NCBI GenBank assembly: GCA_964353865.1
Contig: CAYGXJ010000078.1
Coordinates: forward strand, 29,006 to 93,005
Reading direction: 5' to 3'
Origin: RBG-16-64-43 sp964353865
GTDB taxonomy: Bacteria > Chloroflexota > Anaerolineae > Anaerolineales > RBG-16-64-43
Length of the DNA: 64,000 bases
Shown: one piece after another, positions 50,878 to 60,402 of the stretch
Layout of the letters: each line of letters starts with the position of its first letter
How positions within the stretch are numbered: the first letter of the stretch is position 1
The notes under the pieces: generated by a model
Seen by the model: the letters and a program-made list of their open reading frames with translations, nothing else
Told to the model about the DNA's origin: nothing
Database searches by the model: none
Translations under genes and position numbers: made by a program

Positions 50878-53800
50878 ATGGCACGCTTTCTTCCTCGCAG
50901 CGCATTTCTCCAGGCTACCATCCTGATTGGGATGAGCTTCAGCCCATTTGCCGCGGCACGGCCCGCAGCGGCCGGCGGGCCAGTCTATCAAGAGGACTTC
51001 CAGGATGGTGAGGCACAAGGCTGGACCCTCGAATCCGGATGGCAACTTGTCCAGGATGGGGCGGACTGGTTCCTCGAAGGGAGCGGGCACGCCTGGGCAC
51101 GGTCCGGGGTGACGTTGGGGGAATCGTTCCGGTTGACCCTCCGTGTGCGGCTGGTGCCGGGGCGTGTCCATCTAGTCATTCGCAACAACGATGTGGGTCG
51201 ATACTTCATCGGTTTGGACTCGAATGGGTCGGATCTCAATCGACAGGAATGGCCGAATTCATTCCACAACGGCCTTGCCACGAGTCCGAGAAACCACACT
51301 CCGAATACCTGGCACACGGTGGAGGTCATCGGCGAGGGAGCGCGACTGCGGGTGCTTGTGGATGGCAAGGAAGAGCTGCGCTACACCGACCCCGCCCCGT
51401 TGCAGGGAGGGAGTTTCGCCTTCGAAACATTGGATGCGAGCGCGGTCGACATTGACGATATTGCACTGTACGACCTGACAAGCGCGGTCCTCTCTCCGAC
51501 GGTTTCATCCCCGGCTTCTCCACTCTCGACGCCGGCCGCCACATCCAAACCCGGCATGGGCGACCTGCGCTGGGTGCGCCTGGGCGGACCCGCGGGTGGG
51601 CTCGGATACGACATTCGCATGCGGCCCGACAATCCGGATGTTATGTTCGTCACCGATGCCTGGGCGGGGGTGCACAAGAGCACGGATGGGGGCAGGACCT
51701 GGGTTCCGGCGAACCAAGGCATCACCGGTCGCCTGGGGGAGTCGGGAGATGCGATCCCGGTCTTCTGTCTGACGATTGACCCGAACAACTACGATGTCAC
51801 CTGGGCTGGGCTGCAGAACCTGGGACAGTTGTACCGGTCGACGGATAGTGGGCTCACTTGGGAGAAGCGAGCCATAGGCATTCTCGAAGGGGAAGGGCTT
51901 ACGTTTCGCGGCATTTCTATTCAACCAGGCAACTCGAACATTGTCTACGCCGCCGGCGAAATCAGTCCATCCGAGTGGGCCGGAAGGGAGTTGAAGGGGC
52001 TCTCCTTCGACTTGACGAAGGGCGTGGTCTACAAATCCACGGACGGCGGTCTGCACTGGGTTGCTATTTGGCGGGGCGACAACCTCGCCCGATACGTCTG
52101 GATCGACCCTGCCGACGTCAAGACGCTTTATCTGTCCACGGGCATCTTCGACCGGGAGGCGGCCAATTCAAACCCTAAGTCGAATACCCCAGGCGGCGTC
52201 GGTGTCCTCAAGTCAACAGATGGCGGCAAGACGTGGAGGCAAATCAACAATGGGTTGGGCAACCTCTACATCGGCTCCTTGTTCATGCATCCAACCAACC
52301 CGAATATCCTCCTCGCTGGCGCGGGCAACATTTCCTACCTTGAAGGCAGCGGCATCTACTTGACGACGGATGGCGGTGCCCACTGGCGACTTGTGCAGGA
52401 TACCGCACCCGTTGCCGTCACTGCCGTCGAATTCTCGGCGAGTGATCCCAACATCGCTTATGCAGGCGGGCAACACGTCTTCTCGGTCAGCACGGATGGT
52501 GGACACACATGGCTGCGACGAGAACGTGGCTATGGGCGGTGGGGACCACTTGGCGTTGCGCCCGGTTTCCCGATCGACTTTCAGGTCGACCCGCGCGACC
52601 CGATGCGCCTCTTTGCCAACAACTACGGCGGCGGCAATTTCCTGACCGAGGACGGCGGCAAGACCTGGATCTCAACCAACACCGGCTACACCGGCGCCGA
52701 TCTCCGTTCCCTAAGTGTGCACCCCGACTTTGCGGCTACTGTCTACGTCAACGGGCGCAGCGGCCCCTTCGTGAGCCTGGATGGTGGCATCGACTGGCAG
52801 GGCCTCAATCCCGAGAATCTTGCCCCTATCGTCGAGGGTTCCCAAATTAGTCTCGATCCTTCGAATCCGAAGCACGTGTTGATGACGGAATCGAACCGGG
52901 ATTTGATCTACTGGAGCGATGACGGTGGTGGCACATGGAAGGAGGCCACTGGCGACACGGCCGCAATCCGCGAGAAGTACGGGCAGTTCATAGGTGGCGT
53001 CGAAGCGCTGGCATATGCTCCTTCTCGACCCAGCCGGGTGTATGCGGTATTCGGCAACAATGGATGCAGAGGCATGGGCCTGGGCTGCGACAGCTCTGAA
53101 CCCGTGTCAACCTTTGCAGTCTCAAACGACGGCGGGCGTTCATGGACCCATCCCGCCGGCACACCTCACGACCACATGCCGGGAACCGCAGTGATTGTGC
53201 ATCCAAGCGATGCCGATCGCGTCTGGATTGCCGTGCCGGATTTCGGGGTCTACACGACCTCGGATGGTGGTTCAACCTGGCAGTCTTCATCTCGCGGGCT
53301 CGGTTCGGCGAAGGTGATGTCTCTGGCAATTGATGGCTCAAACCCAGACACGCTTTACGCCGGCACTCTCGCTCAGGGAGTCTACAAAAGCCTGGACGGT
53401 GGAGGGACATGGCGGTCGAGCAGCCGTGGGATGGATCCCAACGAACCAGTTTACACCCTCGTCGTTGACCCAGTTCGCCCGAGTATTATCTACGCCGGCA
53501 GCCTGCGCAGTGGGGTCTTCCGAAGCGAAGACGGTGGTCAGACGTGGATAGCAATCAATGCCGGGCTGCGCACACGCTCGGTCCACGACCTGGCGATTTC
53601 GGCGGACGGGGGGACCTTGTATGCTGGAACGCGCGGCGAGGGTGTCTTCCGCCTGGATTTGGCTGGCCACCCGCCCGAAGCCGCCCCGACAGAGAGGCCC
53701 GCGGAGGCGACGGTGGCAACGACCCCAGGAGCGACGGTGGCAACGACCGCAGGAGCGGAGGCAACTCCAACGCCTGCCGCCCCGAGCGCGGGCCGTCCGG

Positions 53801-53880
53801 GGCTGTGCGCAAGCGTCGGCCTGTTGCCGCTCCTATTTGTCGCCGTGGCGCAATGGCGCCGACGCACCGGGAAGCGATGA
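50878..53880 (+). CDS. Secreted 13-Asp-box beta-propeller (sortilin/VPS10-like) with LamG-like domain
   Basis: A 1000-residue exported protein. It has a signal peptide (residues 1-32), a LamG-like sandwich (YQEDFQDGEAQGWTLESG ... AVDIDDIALYD), a Pro/Ser/Thr linker, then a propeller with 13 BNR/Asp-box repeats of the form S-x-D-G-G-x-x-W (for example STDGGRTW, STDSGLTW, TEDGGKTW, SNDGGRSW, SEDGGQTW). A Thr/Ala-rich linker made by a 24-bp tandem repeat and a C-terminal hydrophobic helix with WRRRTGKR follow, so it is probably anchored. Sugar or protein binding is inferred; sialidase catalytic residues are not apparent. GGAGG before the ATG at 50878 decides the start. Confidence 0.85.
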   Translation: MARFLPRSAFLQATILIGMSFSPFAAARPAAAGGPVYQEDFQDGEAQGWTLESGWQLVQDGADWFLEGSGHAWARSGVTLGESFRLTLRVRLVPGRVHLVIRNNDVGRYFIGLDSNGSDLNRQEWPNSFHNGLATSPRNHTPNTWHTVEVIGEGARLRVLVDGKEELRYTDPAPLQGGSFAFETLDASAVDIDDIALYDLTSAVLSPTVSSPASPLSTPAATSKPGMGDLRWVRLGGPAGGLGYDIRMRPDNPDVMFVTDAWAGVHKSTDGGRTWVPANQGITGRLGESGDAIPVFCLTIDPNNYDVTWAGLQNLGQLYRSTDSGLTWEKRAIGILEGEGLTFRGISIQPGNSNIVYAAGEISPSEWAGRELKGLSFDLTKGVVYKSTDGGLHWVAIWRGDNLARYVWIDPADVKTLYLSTGIFDREAANSNPKSNTPGGVGVLKSTDGGKTWRQINNGLGNLYIGSLFMHPTNPNILLAGAGNISYLEGSGIYLTTDGGAHWRLVQDTAPVAVTAVEFSASDPNIAYAGGQHVFSVSTDGGHTWLRRERGYGRWGPLGVAPGFPIDFQVDPRDPMRLFANNYGGGNFLTEDGGKTWISTNTGYTGADLRSLSVHPDFAATVYVNGRSGPFVSLDGGIDWQGLNPENLAPIVEGSQISLDPSNPKHVLMTESNRDLIYWSDDGGGTWKEATGDTAAIREKYGQFIGGVEALAYAPSRPSRVYAVFGNNGCRGMGLGCDSSEPVSTFAVSNDGGRSWTHPAGTPHDHMPGTAVIVHPSDADRVWIAVPDFGVYTTSDGGSTWQSSSRGLGSAKVMSLAIDGSNPDTLYAGTLAQGVYKSLDGGGTWRSSSRGMDPNEPVYTLVVDPVRPSIIYAGSLRSGVFRSEDGGQTWIAINAGLRTRSVHDLAISADGGTLYAGTRGEGVFRLDLAGHPPEAAPTERPAEATVATTPGATVATTAGAEATPTPAAPSAGRPGLCASVGLLPLLFVAVAQWRRRTGKR
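53707..53754 (+). repeat. Two-unit 24-bp tandem repeat in the propeller gene
   Basis: Units at 53707-53730 and 53731-53754 begin GCGACGGTGGCAACGACC and differ at one base. They encode ATVATTPG and ATVATTAG in the linker. Confidence 0.85.
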
Positions 53881-53948
53881 CGTCGAAACCTCCGGCACAG
53901 AGACTTCTCGTCGCTCCGACGAAGCGAGCGCCGATGGAGGGTAGCTCG

Positions 53949-55046
53949 ATGAGACGGTTGCGACATGTGACTGCAGGCTTGACACTGGCGGCGGTAGCAG
54001 CCATCAGTGGCGCTGCAACTTCTCGAGCGCTTGCCTCTCCCGCCCCGCAGAGCGTCGACCCGCCCGTCCGTGTGGTGCGACTTGTCTTCATTCATCATTC
54101 GTCGGGCGAGAACTGGCTGGCCGACGAGAACGGAGGGCTCGGCTTGGCGCTGGCCGAGAACAACTATTTCGTGAGCGACACGAATTATGGCTGGGGACCG
54201 GATTCGATCGGCGACCGCACCGACATTCCAGATTGGCTGGAGTGGTTCCGGGGACCTGAGACCGAGCGCTATATGGAGGCGCTGTTTGCCGAGAGCGGCC
54301 AGAACTCGGCTTACACACGCCCGCTCGAGGATCCGGGCGGCGAGAATGAGATCGTCTTGTTCAAGTCCTGCTTTCCGAACTCGAATCTGGAGGGCAATCC
54401 GGATGACCCGCCAGCGGAAGAGGGCGGGTATTCTGTCGGGGGCGCCAAGTTCGTATACAACCAGCTGCTCGAGTACTTCGGCACCCGCCCGGATAAACTC
54501 TTCGTCGTCATTACAGCGCCTCCGGTCAGCGATCCCTCGTACGCCGAGAACGCGCGGGCGTTTAACAACTGGCTGGTTGAGGCGTGGCTGAATGAGAACC
54601 ACTATCCCTATGCCAATGTGGCGGTATTCGACTTCTATAACGTGCTGACAGGCCGCGAGCATCACCATCGGCCTATGAATGGCGGAGTTGAGCACAGTTA
54701 CATTCCCGGCCGGAACACCACCGCCTACGCGAGCGACGACGACCATCCCTCGCGTGCCGGGAACCTCAAGGCAACTGAGGAATTCGTCCCGCTCCTCAAC
54801 GCGTACTTCCACCGTTGGCAGGCGGGCGAAGCTGCGGGCGCCCTCCCGCCCGCAGCCACCTTGGCCCCGGAGATAGAGGGGCAGAGCGATGCGCCGCCAA
54901 CGACGCAAAAGGTGCCGGTCATAGCTATCATTTGTCTGGTGGGAACGTTTTGTGCGGCCGCGATAGCCGCGGCAATCGCGGCGGTTGTGCTCATCCGAAG
55001 GAGGCACATGGCTGCGGAGAAACCTCGTCCGCACGAGCCTCGATGA
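53949..55046 (+). CDS. Exported SGNH-hydrolase-like protein with C-terminal anchor
   Basis: A 365-residue exported protein. After a signal peptide (ending near ALA-S) comes an SGNH-like domain: LVFIHHSSGENWLADENG at the nucleophile position, LFKSCFPNSN, VVITAPPVSD and the distal DDDHPSRAGNLKA with an Asp-x-x-His pair. A Pro-rich linker and one C-terminal helix (VIAIICLVGTFC...) with RRR follow. An esterase acting on surface glycans is plausible. GGAGG decides the ATG at 53949; an ATG at 53877 overlaps the preceding stop. Confidence 0.75.
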   Translation: MRRLRHVTAGLTLAAVAAISGAATSRALASPAPQSVDPPVRVVRLVFIHHSSGENWLADENGGLGLALAENNYFVSDTNYGWGPDSIGDRTDIPDWLEWFRGPETERYMEALFAESGQNSAYTRPLEDPGGENEIVLFKSCFPNSNLEGNPDDPPAEEGGYSVGGAKFVYNQLLEYFGTRPDKLFVVITAPPVSDPSYAENARAFNNWLVEAWLNENHYPYANVAVFDFYNVLTGREHHHRPMNGGVEHSYIPGRNTTAYASDDDHPSRAGNLKATEEFVPLLNAYFHRWQAGEAAGALPPAATLAPEIEGQSDAPPTTQKVPVIAIICLVGTFCAAAIAAAIAAVVLIRRRHMAAEKPRPHEPR

Positions 55047-55203
55047 GCGGCGCCCCGATCTGAGACAGCCAGACTGGGACTGGTGCCCCGGGTCGCGCCG
55101 TGCTCCACCCGCTCGTGACCGACTGCAAGACTCTCTCGGACGATGGAACGGTACTCCACGCGGGCAGGCGGGAGCGACTGATACAACGCAGGAGATCGGT
55201 GCT

Positions 55204-56928
55204 ATGAACCGAGGACGGAGTAGGCTCTCTCGCGCGACGACCGGCATCGGGTTGCTTCTCCTCGCGGCCTGTGCCGTCGGGCGGCGTGCGACGCCAACTG
55301 TGCCGGCGACTCCTCAGCCAACACAATCACTCTCTGGCAATGTAGTGTCTGGCGTTGTCCTTGACGAGACAGGCTTTCCGGTTGGCGCGGCAACCGTTCG
55401 GGTTCAAGGCACTGCCAATATGACTCTCACCGACATTCAAGGTCGATTCTATCTGGCAATTGCCGACCCCCGCAGCAGCGTCACCGTTTCTGCATGGGCG
55501 CCCGCTCGCTACTGCGCCAACGCGGTCGAAGTGGTCGCGCCGGCTGAGGACATCACCCTCGTCCTAAGGGAGGTGCAGACGACTGACAACCCTGACTACA
55601 CGTGGGTCCCTCCCCTGGGAGACAACTCGTGCTACTCGTGCAAACCCGGCGTGACCCAGGTCTGGCTCGACAATGATGCACACGGGCGCGCGGCAGTCAA
55701 CCCGCGCTTCCTGACCATGTATACAGGTACTGATGTGAGCGGGCATCGGAGTCCGCTCACTCGCTACGCCAGCAATCGAGATTACGGGCGAGTCCCGTTG
55801 CGCCCCGATATTTCCCAACCTTACTTTGGCCCCGGCTACCGGTTGGATTTCCCTGACACCGCTGGGAACTGCGCCACGTGCCACGTGCCTGGGGCGGCAA
55901 TCGACGAACCCTACGGGACGGATCCAACAACGGTCAGCGGGGTCGACGAATTCGGTGTGCACTGCGATTTCTGCCACAAGGTTGCAGATGTCCGATTGAA
56001 TGCCGAGGGCCAGATGCCCTATCCCAATATGCCCGGCGTTCTCTCAATGGACATCCGTCGGCCGTTCCCTGAAGACTTGAATCGCTACCAGCTCTTCTTC
56101 GGAACCTTTGATGACGACAATGTGCCGGCGGAGGATACCTACCTGCCGCTCATCGAGGAGAGCGCCTTCTGCGCCCCGTGCCATTTCGGAGTCTTCTGGG
56201 ATACCGTAGTCTACAACTCCTACGGCGAGTGGCTCGAAAGCCCTTATAGCTCGCCGGCCGGCGGCAAGACCTGTCAGCAATGCCATATGCCCTCGCCAAC
56301 AATCCTCGACGGGCAGCCGCTCACGAATGTAGCTCCGGGGAAGGGGGGAATCGAACGCGATCCCCTGGCTATCCACGCGCACACCTTCCCTGGCGCATCG
56401 AGCCAAGAGCTGCTGCGGAACGCTGTCACGCTGCAGGCGAGCGCGGAGCGCGAGGTAGGGCGTATCTCGGTACTGGTCGTTGTGCGCAACGATCAGACCG
56501 GCCACCACGTGCCGACCGACTCCCCACTCCGCCAACTACTGCTGCTTGTGGAAGGCCGCGATGCCGACGGCGAGCCTCTTGAGCTGCTCGAAGGACCGAC
56601 CATCCCCTCCTGGGGCGGGGTCGGGGACCCAGCCACCGGTCACTACGCGGGCATGCCTGGCCAGGCCTTTGCCAAGGTTCTGACGGAACTCTGGACCGAG
56701 GTCTCTCCCACTGGTGCGTACTGGAACCCAACCCGCATCGTCAGCGACAATCGACTGGCCGCGTTTGAGTCCGACTCCTCGACCTTCGCGTTCAAGGCGC
56801 CGGCCGGCAGCCCATTGCGCATCACTCTCCGGTTGTTGTACCGGCGAGCGTACATCGAATTGATGGAGCAGAAGGGTTGGGATGTGCCCGACATCCTGAT
56901 GGAGGAAGCCCTCTTGCTCGTGGATTGA
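55204..56928 (+). CDS. Multihaem cytochrome c lipoprotein with a CxxCK site
   Basis: A 574-residue exported lipoprotein (lipobox LLLLAAC). Residues about 45-125 are a carboxypeptidase-regulatory-like beta domain (VSGVVLDETGFPVGAATV). The cytochrome part has five haem-binding candidates in order: CYSCK (from C143), CATCH, CDFCH, CAPCH and CQQCH. CxxCK is the lysine-ligated active-site haem signature of NrfA nitrite reductase; here it comes first, as in NrfA, but the rest does not resemble NrfA. A beta-rich C-terminal domain (RNDQTGHHVPTDSPLRQLLL) recalls cytochrome c554-type proteins. It probably handles extracellular electron transfer or a small substrate. Confidence 0.82.
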   Translation: MNRGRSRLSRATTGIGLLLLAACAVGRRATPTVPATPQPTQSLSGNVVSGVVLDETGFPVGAATVRVQGTANMTLTDIQGRFYLAIADPRSSVTVSAWAPARYCANAVEVVAPAEDITLVLREVQTTDNPDYTWVPPLGDNSCYSCKPGVTQVWLDNDAHGRAAVNPRFLTMYTGTDVSGHRSPLTRYASNRDYGRVPLRPDISQPYFGPGYRLDFPDTAGNCATCHVPGAAIDEPYGTDPTTVSGVDEFGVHCDFCHKVADVRLNAEGQMPYPNMPGVLSMDIRRPFPEDLNRYQLFFGTFDDDNVPAEDTYLPLIEESAFCAPCHFGVFWDTVVYNSYGEWLESPYSSPAGGKTCQQCHMPSPTILDGQPLTNVAPGKGGIERDPLAIHAHTFPGASSQELLRNAVTLQASAEREVGRISVLVVVRNDQTGHHVPTDSPLRQLLLLVEGRDADGEPLELLEGPTIPSWGGVGDPATGHYAGMPGQAFAKVLTELWTEVSPTGAYWNPTRIVSDNRLAAFESDSSTFAFKAPAGSPLRITLRLLYRRAYIELMEQKGWDVPDILMEEALLLVD

Positions 56929-57030
56929 CGCTTCGAGCGAGGAGATGAGCGACGAGGGGGTCTAGTCGAGCCACGCCCCTCTGATGACGGATAACCAGCA
57001 TTGCGAGCCCCCGCTTGCGCGAGATCCCCC

Positions 57031-57059
57031 TTGTGGACGGGCTGCCCTCGTGATAGTCT
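57031..57059 (+). promoter_or_regulatory. Possible promoter of the DUF72 gene
   Basis: TTGTGG at 57031-57036, a 17-base spacer and TAGTCT at 57054-57059, 17 bases before the ATG. Confidence 0.4.
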
Positions 57060-57075
57060 CGCGCCAGAGGTGTTT

Positions 57076-57849
57076 ATGATCCGCGTTGGCACATCGGGAT
57101 TCTCATACAAAGACTGGGTTGGACCGGTCTACCCGCCGGATCTCGCCGAGCGGGAATGGCTCGATTTCTACGCGCGCGAGTTCTCCACCGTTGAACTCAA
57201 CGTCACCTTCTATCGGGTGCCCTTGGCGAAGACCGTTGCCGGCTGGGTTAAGCGCACCCCGCAGAGATTCCTCTTTGCCGTCAAAGCCTTCCAAGGCCTC
57301 ACCCACGAGCGCGCCGAGCCGGATTTCGGTGGGTTTGTTGAAGCCATTCGGCCGATGGTCGAATCCGGCCGCATGGGTTGTATCCTCGCTCAGTTCCCTT
57401 TTGCCTTTCACGCGACACCCCCCAACCGCGAATACTTGAGGCAATTGCGCGAGGGATTCGGGGAATTGCCCGTCGTCGTGGAATTTCGGAACGCCGGATG
57501 GGTTTCGGACGCCACGCATGATCTGTTGCGCTCTCTCAACTTGGGCCATTGCTGCGTGGACGAACCCGCGCTACGCGGGTTGATGCCGCCGGTGGCTGTG
57601 GCCACCGGTCCAGTGGCGTACGTTCGCTTCCATGGTCGGAACGCGGCCAAGTGGTTTGAACACAAAGAGGCCTGGGAGCGATACGACTACACCTACTCGC
57701 GCGACGAACTCAAGGAGTGGGTGCCACGGCTGGAAGCACTCGAAGAACAATCGGAGTTGGCGCTGGTGTACTTCAACAATCACTATCGAGGGCAGGGGGT
57801 TCGGGGCGCACGCGACCTACTTGCGCTCTTGCGCGAAGGGCGGTTCTAG
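57076..57849 (+). CDS. DUF72 (YecE-like) TIM-barrel protein
   Basis: A 257-residue DUF72 protein. Landmarks: RVGTSGFSYKDWVGPVYP, TVELNVTFYRVP, FLFAVKAFQGLTHER, VVEFRNAGW and VYFNNHYRGQGVRGA. The family is widespread and of unknown activity; the fold resembles xylose-isomerase-type barrels. AGAGG precedes the ATG. Confidence 0.9.
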   Translation: MIRVGTSGFSYKDWVGPVYPPDLAEREWLDFYAREFSTVELNVTFYRVPLAKTVAGWVKRTPQRFLFAVKAFQGLTHERAEPDFGGFVEAIRPMVESGRMGCILAQFPFAFHATPPNREYLRQLREGFGELPVVVEFRNAGWVSDATHDLLRSLNLGHCCVDEPALRGLMPPVAVATGPVAYVRFHGRNAAKWFEHKEAWERYDYTYSRDELKEWVPRLEALEEQSELALVYFNNHYRGQGVRGARDLLALLREGRF

Positions 57850-57894
57850 CCGGCAGGGCAATCCCAGGATGCGACAGGAACGGGGGCTGCAATC

Positions 57895-58030
57895 ACCTTG
57901 GGGCACGCCATGGCGTACCCCAACGAGGGCAGCCGTCATTGCAGGCCCGGTTCTTCAGGGCGAGGCAATCTGGGGAGCGGGTCCAGGTTGGGGATAGTCC
58001 AGGATTAGATCATCGGATGCTGGCAATGAC
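57895..58030. repeat. Degenerate dispersed repeat, copy 2, reaching into the polB 3' end
   Basis: It contains GGGGCACGCCATGGCGTACCCC (palindromic, shared with 61613-61633 in a better form), CCGTCATTGCAGGCCCGGTTC, and GAGGCAATCTGG. The last ~25 codons of the polymerase gene, including its stop, are read from this material (57955 up to about 58030). Confidence 0.55.
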
Positions 58031-60402
58031 GGAAGAGGCACACCGTGGCCTGCCCCGACAAGCCCGGCCATGGCCCCTTTGGCCGCCTCGACGCCAGGCA
58101 ATTCCGGCTGGCCGATGCCGGTGAGGCGCTCGAGGATCTCCTTGCGCCCGAGACCGGCCGGGACGGCCAGCGTCTCGAGCATGCGCACGAACAATTCCTC
58201 GTAACGCGCCACGTCGTAGCGATCTTCCGCCGACCACGCCTCGAAAGGACGCGCGCCGCCGCCCGCGGTCAGGATGTATTCGATGCTTTCGCCCGGGGCC
58301 AGAGCCACGCCGCGCGCCTCGAGTTCGCGAGCGGCCAGGGCCACCGCCTGGCGCGAGCGATACTCGCCCGGCTTGCGGGAGAGGCGGTTGGTGATGAGCA
58401 ATTGCGCGGCCGGGACCTTGCCGCTGCGCAGGCGAGCCAGCAGCGTGCGCGCCAGGGAGAACACATCCTCCAGCCGCAGGCGGTACTCGCGGGCGTTGCG
58501 GGCTTCGGCCAGGATGGCCAGCATGGCCTGCTGCGCCTGGCGCACCCATAGGATGGTGTCGTGGCGGCGCACCTCGATGCCGCGCAGTTTCATCTCGCCG
58601 CTCTCGAACAGGCCGAAGTAGCGGTTGGCCACCGAAAGCTCGGCGCGCACGCGCGATGGCAGAAAAGCCACCCAACGGTAGACCCCCTCCAAGCCGATCA
58701 GCACGCCGCAGGCCTGGCTGATCGCGTCGGCCAGGGCCTGGTGCTCGGCCTGCGTCGCGCCGCGTTTGTGCACCCACAGTGAATCGGTCAACCCGTGCAA
58801 GAAGGTATAGCCGCGCGCTTCGGCGATCTCCTTGGCGCGCAGGAGCATCTCACGCCCGTAGGCGGTGGTGGCCTCGTGCGCCTCGATGCGCCCGAAGCGT
58901 GCATTCTTGTAGCCCAGGTAACCGAAGCAGGTCACCAACAGCCACTTGAGCGCGAGCTGGCGGCGGCGATACATCTCGCGCTTGCGTTCATCGGGTCGCG
59001 CAGCCACCTCTATCTCGTCATCCGGCTCACGGCTGCCGGTCTCGCTCATTCCTCCTGGGGCCTGATCGATGAGGCCTTTGGCCAACCGCTTGAGCGCCAG
59101 GCGCCGCGCTACCACCGGTTCGAGAGTGAGCGGCACGATTCCCGTCTTGCAGCGGCAGACCGGATAACCGATCTCGGGCACGAGCTGCGGCCGGCAGCGC
59201 GGGCACTTCTTCTTTACCGTCTCGGGCGAGAGGTTGAACTTGACCATCAGGCTTGGGTAGAGCGAGGCGAAATCGAGCTCGAGCACGTCCTCGTACAGCC
59301 CCGGCTCAGGCTGGAAAGTCAGCCCGCCCTTATCGGAGCGGATAAGTTCGAGGGCCGTCTTGAACGACTCTGGCTCGCGCTTGCGGTAGGGGATGAGCCA
59401 GCCCTCGCGGTAGGCGGTGGCCACTTGCATGGCGCTGATGCCGGTGCCGGTCGAGGTGCGCGCCACCTGCTGCAGCGGTTGGCCGGTGATGCGCGCCAGC
59501 TCGTACATGCCGTCGAGCCCGTACTCGTCGGAGAGAAACGCCGTCTGACGGTCGATGTGCAGGCGCCCGAACAGGCTGATGGAGGGGGCGCGGTAGACGA
59601 TTTGCCCGTAGGAAAAGTACGAGCGCCCGCGTTTGCGCGCCGGGGGAATGGCCGGGTCGCGATTCCACGGCAGCGGGATTCCCTCGTGCTCGGAGAGACG
59701 GAAGATTTCGGGCAGGATGAACGAATCGCCCCAGGCCGTGAGCAGGATATCCGGATCGATGGCATACATCGCGGCGCGCAGCGTGGTGAGCAGCACGCGC
59801 GGGTTCTCCCAGCGGCAGCGATAGGTGGTGTGCGATGTGCCAATCTCCAGCAAGCCGCGGTAGCCGTGGCCCGGGTCGCGCAGGTCGCCACCCAGGCGCA
59901 GGGTGAGCATACGCAGCGGGGGCAGCGCGTAATCCAGGCTCCAGGGCGAGTCCTCGGCCACCAAGCTGCGCAGCCGGCCCTGCTCGGCCTGGGCCGCGCA
60001 ATAGGCCAGAGGGAAGACGCCGCGCTCCAGGCCGTAGACCAGGGCCGGATTCAGATCCACATTGTAGAAGGCCAGGTGCGGGTGTTCTTCATCGAGTTCG
60101 CGGACCAGCGCGTGGTAGGCGATCGGGTTAGGCGCGGTGGCCTCGAGCACCTCGATCTCGCGGTCGAGGAAGATATCGAAGCGCCTGGCGCGCGCCAGGC
60201 GCAGACGCGGGTAACGCGCCCCGAGCGTGTGCTCGAGCGCGGCCAGCGCGCGCGAGGCTCCGCCTACGTAGAGCGCCATGGGGAAGGGCTCGACCATCCG
60301 GTGCGCCTGGCCCGTCTCGTCGATGAGCCACAGCACCATGCCCTCCGGGCTCGGGTACAGGTCAAGGATCCAGCCGCGCAGGCAAGACAGGTCGGGGTTC
60401 AT
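57955..60402 (-). CDS. Family-B DNA polymerase, exonuclease motifs missing (PolB2-like)
   Basis: An 815-residue archaeal-looking family-B polymerase. Motif A is intact (LDFASLYPSLM, D377). Motif B is recognisable (KWLLVTCFGYLGYKNARFG, K486). Motif C reads GLTDSLWV instead of YGDTDS: the metal-ligand aspartate (D540) is kept, the preceding one is leucine. The exonuclease domain lacks the DIE, NxxxFD and YxxxD motifs (the region reads LRMLTLRLGGDLRD). Four cysteines (C400, C403, C416, C418; CPRC ... CRC) between motifs A and B could bind zinc. Loss of proofreading with core metals kept suggests translesion synthesis. It overlaps the small helical gene by 41 bases, so the two are cotranscribed. 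Confidence 0.88.
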   Translation of the reverse strand: MNPDLSCLRGWILDLYPSPEGMVLWLIDETGQAHRMVEPFPMALYVGGASRALAALEHTLGARYPRLRLARARRFDIFLDREIEVLEATAPNPIAYHALVRELDEEHPHLAFYNVDLNPALVYGLERGVFPLAYCAAQAEQGRLRSLVAEDSPWSLDYALPPLRMLTLRLGGDLRDPGHGYRGLLEIGTSHTTYRCRWENPRVLLTTLRAAMYAIDPDILLTAWGDSFILPEIFRLSEHEGIPLPWNRDPAIPPARKRGRSYFSYGQIVYRAPSISLFGRLHIDRQTAFLSDEYGLDGMYELARITGQPLQQVARTSTGTGISAMQVATAYREGWLIPYRKREPESFKTALELIRSDKGGLTFQPEPGLYEDVLELDFASLYPSLMVKFNLSPETVKKKCPRCRPQLVPEIGYPVCRCKTGIVPLTLEPVVARRLALKRLAKGLIDQAPGGMSETGSREPDDEIEVAARPDERKREMYRRRQLALKWLLVTCFGYLGYKNARFGRIEAHEATTAYGREMLLRAKEIAEARGYTFLHGLTDSLWVHKRGATQAEHQALADAISQACGVLIGLEGVYRWVAFLPSRVRAELSVANRYFGLFESGEMKLRGIEVRRHDTILWVRQAQQAMLAILAEARNAREYRLRLEDVFSLARTLLARLRSGKVPAAQLLITNRLSRKPGEYRSRQAVALAARELEARGVALAPGESIEYILTAGGGARPFEAWSAEDRYDVARYEELFVRMLETLAVPAGLGRKEILERLTGIGQPELPGVEAAKGAMAGLVGAGHGVPLPSLPASDDLILDYPQPGPAPQIASP

